From Diphasiastrum complanatum (Eukaryota; Streptophyta; Lycopodiopsida; Lycopodiales; Lycopodiaceae): DNA of 64,000 bases. The stretch covers positions 44,367,815 to 44,431,814 of the forward strand of contig CM055111.1 of NCBI GenBank assembly GCA_029204225.1. The letters run 5' to 3'. Below are positions 55,931-64,000 of the stretch, one piece after another. A program made the position numbers and the translations under genes. Below the pieces are notes generated by a model. The model saw nothing but the letters and a program-made list of their open reading frames with translations, did not search any database and was not told where the DNA came from. Within the stretch, counting starts at the first letter, position 1, and each line of letters starts with the position of its first letter.

Positions 55931-56257
55931 AAGTTGTCTGCTTGCTCACTTGATTATTGATGGGGCAAGGGAGATTAAAGAACGTGAACGGAGAAGAGAG
56001 CAGGAATATTGCGGAACAGCTCTCCATTACAATTAGCTACTAGATGCAAAAACGGTCTAATAGAAAGCTTATGCTAAATATAATCACAGCTTTAAGTGTT
56101 CTAGTTGCCCAACAGGATCTTAAAACTTCAAGTAATTGAACTTAATATCTGAACTTGAAATTATGACAGGATTGGTTACCCTTTGCTGGAGATCAGTCAG
56201 AAGGCCGTTGTAGACGTTCTTCAAATAATTTGGTTGTCTAAGTTGTGATTCTTGCAG
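55931..56257. other. No gene seen; flank of unidentified exons
   Basis: Non-coding by eye. It ends in the splice-acceptor-like sequence GTTGTGATTCTTGCAG. Confidence 0.4.
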
Positions 56258-57033
56258 GTATCAATGTTAAACAATAACAAAATGAAAAAGATTAAGGCTT
56301 CAATTACTGATAGCATTATGAATGAAGTTGGAAAAATATTGGACACTGCATTGGTTCGGGGGACACGTGATTTTTCTAGCATCAGTAGAGAAGCATATGC
56401 AACAATGTTTAAGATGATAAAGGAAGCATTTTCCCAGGTAAGTATAAAAAAGTTTCCAATCCCACGACCATTTCATCTTTAAAAAAAAAAAAAAGACATA
56501 TTAAACCAAGGTATGCAGAAAATAGTTGGTAATCAATCTCATATCAATGAAGTGTATTGCTCGAAGGGAGAATATCTAGCTTATAGCAATTCCAACAATC
56601 TATTTATTGACATTAATCAATTGTTAACATTCATCATAGAGTTTTACGGTATTACAAATGAGAATGCCAATAACAAGCTGATAGTTGTTCTCAAGTTAGA
56701 TGAGTCTGAAATTATAAAAGGACAAACAATGGAGAGAGTTAGTCTTACGATCATGAATGAAGCACTTTCAAATTTAGAAGACTTAGAAGGCCTCAACTTC
56801 AGTGTTCAATCTGAAAATGATATTTGGTGGTTGGCAGCTTTTCGAGTATAGTAGTTCCTTTATAGATTCTATAGGGATAATCATTAAGGGATTCTATTTG
56901 GATAATCTTCTCTATGTTAATATTATGCTAAATCAATTTTTTGTTTCTCTTATAGTTGTTGAAAGAAGACCATGACATTCTCTCATGGATATTTAATAGA
57001 ACGTCATATCCTGCCACCATAAAAATCACATAG
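56258..57033 (+). CDS. Unidentified three-exon ORF, intact as seen
   Basis: Exons 56258-56437 (60 codons), 56519-56845 (109 codons) and 56956-57033 (25 codons and TAG). All introns are GT-AG (81 and 110 bp), all phase 0, no stops. The first donor is CAG/GTAAGTAT and the last acceptor TTTCTCTTATAG. Readings include SISREAYATMFKMIKEAFSQ, LFIDINQLLTFIIEFYG, LIVVLKLDESEIIKGQTMER and LLKEDHDILSWIFNRTS. I do not recognise the family for certain; the KLDE...RVSLTIMNEAL pattern recalls uncharacterised multicopy plant ORFs that may be transposase-derived. The 5' exon(s) are not found; LINE and copia insertions flank it. Confidence 0.5.
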
Positions 57034-57270
57034 AGAGAGTTCCACTCAATGTTCTCAGAATTGGCACTTTCAACATAGAATGGCATTTACCATGAGATCT
57101 AAAGACATTAAAATGTATGTTCAATGTATCCCATGGCGCTAACTCTAAACCCTTGTTTGTACTGCATGAAGACAACAAAAGACATGACAAGGAGTATAGG
57201 AATATCAAGAGATCGAGAAGATCCTAATTGAAAACCCGTACTACCGATTCCTATTTAGCATGTTTGGCCA
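57034..57270. other. Spacer between unidentified exons and copia I
   Basis: About 240 bp without coding signal. Confidence 0.4.
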
Positions 57271-57450
57271 GTTAGAATTAAAGTTAGAATCACTGTGTTA
57301 CTGTACTGTGGGTCCTATCAGTGGATAAGGATAGTAGATAATTATTAGAGAAGGGAGGCGCGGCCGCAGGCAGGGAGGTCGCGCATTGAGAGAAGTTCAA
57401 TAAAGGGGGTATTGCAAGAGCAAAGAACATCCTGGATTTAATCCACACAC
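57271..57450 (+). repeat. Partial 5' LTR of copia I
   Basis: GTTAGAATTAAAGTTAG ... GTGGATAAGGAT is repeated at 60097-60158 (56 bp identical). It continues through a GC-rich stretch with a GCGGCCGC to about 57450, then joins integrase directly; primer site, gag and protease are lost. Confidence 0.65.
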
Positions 57451-57464
57451 ACTAATGCAGGCCT

Positions 57465-60035
57465 ATGAGGACCATGTCCTTAGGAAAAGCCTTCTATTTC
57501 ATGACCTTTATTGATGATATGTCAAGTAAGACGTGGATCTACTTCTTGAAGAAGAAATCAGATGCATTTGATAACTTCCAGAACTTCAAAAACTTGGTCG
57601 AAAATCAGACAAGTAAGAAGATCAAAGTCCTAAGATTAGATAGTGGAGGTGAGTATAGGTCTAATTAGTTCAATGATCTTTGTGATCAATGTGGTATTAA
57701 AAGACAATTTACACAAGCTCATACTCCTGCTCTCAATGGTGTAGCTGAGCGCAAAAATCGTACGATTGTGGAAAGTGCCAGATCTATGCTAGTTGAGATG
57801 AAACTACCAAAAGATTTTTGGTCAGAAGCATGTAGCACGGCAGTCTATCTTCAAAATAGAAGTCCTACCATTGCCATACCAAAAATAACACCTGAGGAAG
57901 CATTCACAAAGAAGAAGCCAAAGGTGAACCACTTGCGAATCTTTGAATGTAAGGCCTTTGTACATATTCCTAAGGAAGAGAGACGTAAACTTGATGTAAA
58001 AGCTATCAAGTGCATATTCGTAGGATATGATGATCGCGTGAAGGGCTATAGATGTTTTGATCCAGTCGAAAACAAAATCCATATAAGCTGAGATGTTATC
58101 TTTGATGAATCCAAGATGTATGAAGATGAAGATGCTGAGAAGATAGACACATCCAGTAGGAAAAATGGTATAGTGAGGATACCACCTGATGATGATCCAT
58201 TCATTGACCTTCCGAGTGATGAACATGAGGATAAATCTCAAGATACTACTACTCAACCTCAAGAAACAGGTTGGAGAGGTAGGGACAAACCTTTTGGTGC
58301 AAGAAGGATTGAAATTGCAAGTGACAAACGCAAGGAGAAGGATGTACCATGGGATACATTTTCACCAAGAAGCCGATCGCCTAACAGAAAGCTCCCTAAG
58401 TGGTTTGAGAGATTGATGGAGAGCCGCGACATAGATGACTTTCCAGGATCATCTAACCAGGGAGAGCTACGAAGATCAACAAGAAAGAAGATACTACCTG
58501 AAAGGTATGAAGCAAATTATGCTCTCTTATCTAGCATTATTCAAAGCAAAGAACCTTCGACTTATAGTGAAGCGAAGGATGATGACATCTGGATCAAGGC
58601 CATGGGAAAGGAGATGGAGTCAATTGCTAAGCATAGCACATGGGACTTAGTAGAACCACCAGTTGGCAAGAAACCCATTGGTTGCAAATGGGTATACAGA
58701 ACTAAGTACCATGCAGATGGAAGTATAGCAAAGCACAAAGCAAGATTGGTGATCAAATGGTACGCACAAAATAAAGACATTGACTATGAGGAGACCTTTG
58801 TGCCGGTTTGTAAGTGGAATACTCTACGTCTACTTATTGCTTTAGCTTCACATTTTGGTTGGCCTTTGCATCAAATGGATGTGAAATCTGCTTTTCTAAA
58901 TGGTGAGTTAGAAGAAGAAGTGTTCATGGATCAACCTGAAGGCTTTGTAACGAAAGGACAGGAAAATAAAGTATGTCGCTTGAAGAAAGCGCTTTATGGT
59001 CTTAAACAAGCACCACGTGCGTGGTATAGCAAGATTGATGCCTACTTTTGTTCAAAGGGGATGGTGAGAACACATTCTGATCCAAATCTATATGTCTTAT
59101 GCTTTGATGGTATGGTTGCTTTGATTGCTCTTTATGTTGATGACTTGATTACTACGGGAAATAATCAAGAGATGATAGACATGATCAAGAAAGACCTCAT
59201 GGAACAATTTGAGATGACGGATCTCAGCCTAATGCATTACTGCCTTGGAGTAGAAGTGTGGCAAAAAGGACATGAAGTGGGTTTAACACAAGTGAAGTAT
59301 GTCAAAGAGTTGCTGCACAGGTTTAGGTTGCAGGATTGCAAACCAGTAAACACTCCTATTGAAACAGGTAAAAAGCTTTCTAAGCTTGATGAATCACAGT
59401 CATTTGATGCTATGCTATATAGATAGTTAGTAGGGAGCTTGATTTACCTTACCACAACTAGACCAGATATATGCTATGTTGTTGGCATTGTAAGTCAGTT
59501 TATGGCAGTACCTACGGAAACACATTGGAAAGCAGCTAAACGCATTTTGCGTTATGTGAAAGGTTTACCTGAGTTGTGTGGCTATGTGGATGCGGACTGG
59601 GGAGGTGACTATGATGATCGTAGATCCACCACAGGATATATATTCCAGTTTTGTGGTAATTGCTTTTCCTGGTCTAGTAAGAATCAAAGCACAATTGCTC
59701 TTTCCACCACAGAAGTAAAGTATAAGGCAATGTGTAGTGCTGCACAAGAAGCTATATGGTTGAGACAAATCTTGGAAGAAATTGGCATGAAGCAGAAAAA
59801 TCCCATGACTTTACATAGCGACAGTCAGAGTGGCATTCAACTAGCAAAGAATCCAGTGTTCCATGCAAGAACTAAACACATTGAGATTCAATATCACTTC
59901 ATACATGAGAGGCTGCTGAGTTGTGAAATTCATGTTGTTCATTGTAGCACAGAAGAATAACTAGTTGATATTTTCACTAAACCACTTACTGGAGAAAAGT
60001 TTGATAAGTTTAGATCAAAGCTTCTGTATTTATAG
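57465..60035 (+). pseudogene. Copia I pol: integrase, RT, RNase H (one frame, four internal stops)
   Basis: A single frame over 2.57 kb with internal stops only at 57666-57668, 58089-58091, 59424-59426 and 59958-59960. Integrase: FMTFIDDMSSKTWIYFLKKK, LRLDSGGEYRSN, HTPALNGVAERKNRTIVESA and FVGYDDRVKGYRCFDP. RT: IWIKAMGKEMESI, KWVYRTKYHADGSIAKHKAR, HQMDVKSAFLNGELEEEVFM, LYGLKQAPRAWY and LYVDDLITTG (YVDD intact, 59133-59144). RNase H: YVDADWGGDYDDRRSTTGYI and STTEVKYKAMCSAAQEA, tail DIFTKPLTGEKFDKF. The active-site Asp residues of RT and RNase H survive; VKYKAM replaces the usual AEY context. Best-preserved retroelement here. Confidence 0.92.
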
Positions 60036-60085
60036 TTTGTTGACTTTAAGCTATGTATATGACTGTATAAAAAGTGGCTCTACTT

Positions 60086-60096
60086 TAAAAGAGAGA
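60086..60096 (+). promoter_or_regulatory. Polypurine tract of copia I
   Basis: AAAAGAGAGAG immediately before the 3' LTR start. Confidence 0.65.
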
Positions 60097-60158
60097 GTTA
60101 GTATTAAAGTTAGAATCACTGTGTTACTGTACTGTGGGTCCTATCAGTGGATAAGGAT
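60097..60158 (+). repeat. 3' LTR fragment of copia I
   Basis: 62 bp repeating 57271-57332 with one mismatch; similarity ends at 60158, so the rest of the LTR is deleted or replaced. Confidence 0.8.
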
Positions 60159-60466
60159 TAGTTGGCCTCGCCACGAGGCAAGTCGACGGGACATGCATCC
60201 CGCCAACAGCAACCTGGGTCATGCATGGGTTGCCTGAGTGAACAACTATACGTACAGTGTAATTTTATTTTGAAAAATACAGTTGCTATGTGAGCTTGCT
60301 GAGGAGAGTGATTTTATGTCTGTGTTAGTGTAGCATGATCTGTGTTCCTGTGCAAAGCAAATTCTAAGTTGGCCTGCAACCGGTTTCAATATTCAAGGCA
60401 ACGAACCGTAACCAAACCGAAGAAAACCGCAAGTTAACACTTACGGTACAGAGTTTAGGGGTGAGT

Positions 60467-61620
60467 CTCGACATTTGTATTTGGGGCTGGCGATGGATGG
60501 TGTGAATCCATTTGGATTGTGCTCCATGTCATGTTCCACTTGGCTAGTTGTCCTTGTGAATTATAACATTTCTCCTTGGCTAAGTATAAAAAAGGGGCAT
60601 TTAATGCTTGCCCTTTTTATTCTGAAAAAATACAGAGCAAAAAATATGGACGTGTACATGGCTCCCTTGATAGATGAGCAAAAGGCTTTGTGGCAAGGAA
60701 TTCAAGTGAATCGGATATTTCAAGACCACACACACAAAGAGTTTTTGTGGTGAAGGGGATTTTGATGTAGACGATTCACAACGTTTTTAGATATGGAGAG
60801 TATTTTGGCAAGATATTGTTTCTATTAGTTTTTTCCATTAAATCTCATGTGTGTGCACAAATTTTTCTTCAATTCGAACAATACACTCACAATTAAGTCG
60901 ATTGTCAATGCATGTCTCATTTGTGGCAATTATCTGTAAGCACGTCACTCACAACATCTACGAGAGATGGTTTAGGAGGGCCACACTCCATACCTTCCAC
61001 CTGATCACCCTTTACATGATGGACTTATTGGTCAATGTTCCCACGCTATGAAGGCACATCATATTTGGGTCGATTGCCATTTTTTTAACATTTACTATCT
61101 CTGTTCAAACAAAAATATTGATTAAACGTGTGTGGTTCTTTCTTAATCTTAAAGGCAAGTGATTGGGTTCAAATTTCGAGATCCGATCCAAGATCCAGAG
61201 CACCTTCCTCCTAGTATGAAGAGGTTATCAATATTCGATGAACTTTTGTATTGGGAAGGATTGTTGATAAACCATCTATTAGACTCATTGCACATATTCA
61301 AGAACGTAGCCTGGGGCATAATTTGGGACCACTTGACACAAAAAAAAAAAATCTCATGCATGACCCGACTTAAAGAAAATGGAAAAAATGGCCGATTTAT
61401 GGCCATAAATGATTGGGAATAGAGTTGCCCTCCCAAAGACTCCATTCATATTCTCTAGGAGGGAAGAGACCATTGTAAAAAAGGCAATAGCCTCATTTTG
61501 AACTCCAATAGAAAACATGCGATGTCTAAAAGGTGCCTTCACATGGGACAACAAGCTAAGTGGATTAAAGTCTCATGATTGGCATAAATTTTTATAGGTT
61601 GATATGTTTTTTGACGTTTC
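60467..61620 (+). pseudogene. CACTA Tnp2 transposase, degenerate
   Basis: LGLAMDGVNPFGLCSMSCST, WLVVLVNYNISPWLSIKKGH and MDVYMAPLIDEQKALWQGIQ (60475-60753) are the Tnp2 core. Next come CLICGNYL and GHTPYLPPDHPLHDG near 60920-61020 in shifted frames, then FDELLYWEGLLINHLLDSLH IFKNV (61159-61422), matching the conserved PYWxxLxIRHNLDVMHIEKNV block, and LKSHDWHKFL near 61565. The transposase would excise and reinsert the element; it is inactive here. The DNA-cleavage residues cannot be checked because of frame breaks. Confidence 0.85.
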
Positions 61621-61870
61621 CTCGGCCTCCAAAATGTTACAATTTATAGCATGTCTTTTTTCAATAGACATATATGTATCCCAATGACCACATTATTTTT
61701 GTGTATGTGGTTTGTGCTCCCCTTGGTGCTGAGAGAGTTTTTGATTGAAGAGCTCATGAGTGCAATTTACAAAAATTAGTGAGGCACGATCGATGCAAAT
61801 TTTTTATAGAGATGATTTAACATGATCTAAACTAATGAGTTTGTATATGTTGTCTATTTTTTAAAAAAAT

Positions 61871-62366
61871 CATGTAAATCATCTACTTTCGTCATTTTCC
61901 TATTCATAGTCAATACAAAACTATTAGTACTATGCTTTTGGCATTCTCTCATTGATCGATATTATCAACACATGCACTGTCCATAGGCGATGGATGTTTT
62001 TCTTGGAACGATTTATGAAAACATTGAAAGGCTTCGTAAGACAAAGAGCAAGGCATGAGGGCAGCATGGCGAAAGGGTGGCTAGTGCAAGAATCCATGGT
62101 TTACATCACGGAGTTCCTTGCTCATAGCGATCATTCGATTTCTCGTCTTTGGGATAATAAGAATGACGAACATGTTGTCAGGGAGGTTGCTTAAGGAAAA
62201 TAAATGATGAAGAAAATGACTGAGTCCTTCAAGGAGAAGGTGAATAAGTTTTGCATTTTTAAAAACGAAGAAATACAAAAGTGGATTTCGATATATGAAG
62301 ATGCTAAAGCTCATAGATCAACTGCTCGAGCCACATTCAGAAGAGGGCATCGAAGACAACCATACT
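61871..62366 (+). repeat. Tandem duplication copy 1 (CACTA DUF4218 region)
   Basis: About 496 bp, nearly the same as 62552-63034. It encodes CTVHRRWMFFLERFMKTLKG, FVRQRARHEGSMAKGWLVQE and SMVYITEFLAHSDHSISRLW, the DUF4218 core of CACTA transposases. The first about 80 bp are intron-like. Confidence 0.9.
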
Positions 62367-62429
62367 TTGTAATTGTTGTCTAATTTTCGAACGAAGATAG
62401 ATCTCATCCAATAAAATACTACTAGCATC

Positions 62430-62551
62430 CATTGTGGTAGCAAGACAAAGCTCAATCAAGGCAATGTGTTTGATTGAGCAGCACTTTTCCACATCGATTC
62501 TCACCATTCAAATGCATCTCATTGTGCATTTGGTAGATGTGGTTGTTGTTG
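62430..62551 (+). pseudogene. DUF4218 N-terminal part between the duplicated copies
   Basis: KAMCLIEQHFSTSILTIQMH LIVHLVDVV matches the DUF4218 segment that precedes the VHSRWM block in intact transposases, so copy 2 keeps the original order and copy 1 is the added unit, or the equivalent part upstream of copy 1 has decayed. Confidence 0.7.
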
Positions 62552-63034
62552 CATGTAAATCATCTACTTTCATCATTTTCCTATTCATAGTCAATCCAAA
62601 TCTATTAGTATTGTGCTTTTAGCATTCTCTCATTGATCGATATTACCAATACATGCACTGTCCATAGCCGATGGATGTTTTTCTTGGAACGATTTATGAA
62701 AACATTGAAAGGCTTCATAAAACAAAGAGCAAGGCTTGAGGGCAGCATGGCAAAAGGGTGGCTAGTGCAAAAATCCATGGTTTACATCACGAAGTTTCTT
62801 GCTCATAGCGATCATTCGATTTCTCGTCTTTGGGATAATAAGAATGATGAGTTGTTGGGGAGGTTCTTAAGGAAATTAAATGATGAAGAAAATGATTGAG
62901 TCCTTCAGGGAGAAGGTGAATAAGTTTTGCATTCTTAAAAACAAAGAAATACAAAAGTGGATATCGATATATGAAGAGGCGCTCATAGATCAAGTACTCA
63001 ACCCACATTCAGAAGAGGGCATCGAAGACAACCA
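62552..63034 (+). repeat. Tandem duplication copy 2 (CACTA DUF4218 region)
   Basis: It repeats copy 1 with about 5 to 8 percent differences: CTVHSRWMFFLERFMKTLKG, FIKQRARLEGSMAKGWLVQK and SRLWDNKNDELLGRFLRKL. It continues, after a TGA, into MIESFREKVNKFCILKNKEI. Confidence 0.9.
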
Positions 63035-63835
63035 TACTCACATGACCTCACCTTTCTACCCAAGGACATAATGCTTGATTGGCTACGTGATGCCCTTAGG
63101 CAGATGCCCTTAGACAAGCCACAACAAACAACAAGAAAGTAATAGAGAATTTGCAAGGGGGTGTGAATTTCATGTAAGCTTTATAATTAGCTCACATGTT
63201 TAACTATTTTGTGTATTTGATTGATATCGTGAGTTATATAAGTTAATATAGCTTGGAACATGACACCATCAAGAATTATTATTTCATTAGGGCCCTTTTC
63301 ACTAATCTGGATTAGTGTTAATGACGACACGTGTGCCAATAAAAGTGTGACAATTGAGCAGGAGTGGTCCATATCACATGGCAAATTCAATGGTGCAGAT
63401 TAAATTAAGTGTGGGCCCACAAAGTAAACCTCTCATTAAACCTACATGGATACACTTGAAAGTACCTAGTAACCAACAATAGCTACACACAGTACCTAGC
63501 AGCCAACAACAACTACACAAATAGTACCTACTATCATATATACTACTTCTAAGAGCTTGCTTACCTTTTTCCTAAACTATATAGATAAAAATGTACTTTT
63601 AAGCAAAAGTATGAATTTTGGTCAAAGAGCCTAAATTTTCAGCCTCCTGTATTTTAAAGTGGTTTTTTTCTCTCTCTAAAATCACGGTAAGGCATAGAAA
63701 TCAGGCCCTCTCATAGACGAAAATCACACCTAAAAATAAAAGAAAAAAAACGTCTCTAGATGCCAATGTTTCATTTTGTTCATCTGATTTTTGGTCGTTT
63801 CACATTATCAGAAGGCCAAAAAAAACGTTAAATCT
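63035..63835. other. No gene seen
   Basis: AT-rich flank of the CACTA remnant; short unsupported frames only. Confidence 0.5.
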
Positions 63836-63935
63836 TAGTCCTAAATTTTAAATCCTAAATACTAAATCCTAAATCCTAAATTCTTACCCCTTAGACCTAA
63901 ACCCCAAACCCCTAGCCCTAAACCCTAAATCCTTC
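63836..63935. repeat. Degenerate telomere-like repeats
   Basis: A series of TCCTAAA units passes into CCCTAAA units, with two perfect plant telomere repeats at 63916-63929 (CCCTAAACCCTAAA). Too short and diverged for a chromosome end; an interstitial or subterminal repeat. Confidence 0.7.
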
Positions 63936-64000
63936 TCCCTTGGCCCTTCACCTTTGTTCATTTGTCCTTCGCCATTGGCCTTCATCCTTATCCCTTGGTT

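Larger units (their letters stand above)
60467..63070 (+). mobile_element. CACTA (En/Spm-like) transposon remnant
   Basis: Plus-strand Tnp2-type transposase blocks followed by the DUF4218 domain, all broken. Terminal inverted repeats (CACTA...TAGTG) are not visible, so the ends are those of the coding remnant. A 0.49-kb tandem duplication lies in the 3' part. Confidence 0.8.

Noticed and set aside
58116-59426. 436-residue ORF as an independent gene
   Set aside because: It is the RT part of copia I; the same frame continues on both sides through stops.

Overview
The window reads as nuclear DNA from a land plant. The coding remnants are plant-type Ty1/copia, Ty3/gypsy, LINE and CACTA (En/Spm) sequences. 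The primer-binding sites match plant initiator-Met and Asp tRNAs. There is a classical plant arabinogalactan peptide gene and a plant-specific PIRL leucine-rich-repeat gene, and a short TTTAGGG-type telomeric array lies at the right end. Very high transposon density, nested insertions and a 12.9-kb host intron full of transposons point to a large genome. A fern, another non-flowering vascular plant or a gymnosperm is my guess; the sequence alone does not fix the species.

Layout. 1-12.4 kb: a minus-strand Ty3/gypsy (Tat-like) element with LTR, Asp-tRNA primer site, gag with four CCHC knuckles, protease, RT, RNase H, integrase and an extra unidentified ORF after pol. A Ty1/copia element is nested in that extra ORF and runs off the left edge. 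12.4-19.6 kb: a broken minus-strand copia, a plus-strand copia fused to a plus-strand gypsy fragment, then a minus-strand LTR carrying a 120-bp (GA)n tract. 19.6-22.9 kb: a low-copy island with the AG-peptide gene. 22.9-32.6 kb: a second copy of the extra ORF between short direct repeats, a gypsy gag fragment, GC-rich repeats, a plus-strand copia cut by a solo-LTR-like sequence, and a minus-strand RNase H scrap. 32.6-36.4 kb: no recognisable gene. 36.4-51.4 kb: a four-exon minus-strand PIRL gene whose first intron holds two copia elements in opposite orientation and two tRNA-derived SINE-like sequences. 51.4-54.3 kb: upstream region with no clear gene. 54.3-57.0 kb: a LINE reverse-transcriptase fragment split by a solo-LTR-like insertion, then three exon-like pieces of an unidentified protein. 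57.3-60.2 kb: the best-preserved copia pol. 60.4-63.0 kb: a degraded CACTA Tnp2 transposase with an internal tandem duplication. 63.8-63.95 kb: degenerate telomere-like repeats.

Only two loci look like functional host genes: the AG-peptide (cell-surface proteoglycan peptide) and the PIRL gene (intracellular LRR protein). The three-exon unidentified ORF at 56.3-57.0 kb is also uninterrupted. Every transposon coding region carries stops, frameshifts or deletions, so none appears autonomous. Comparing the two gypsy gag-pro copies shows that their in-frame stops are mostly C-to-T or G-to-A changes, as expected for methylated, silenced elements.
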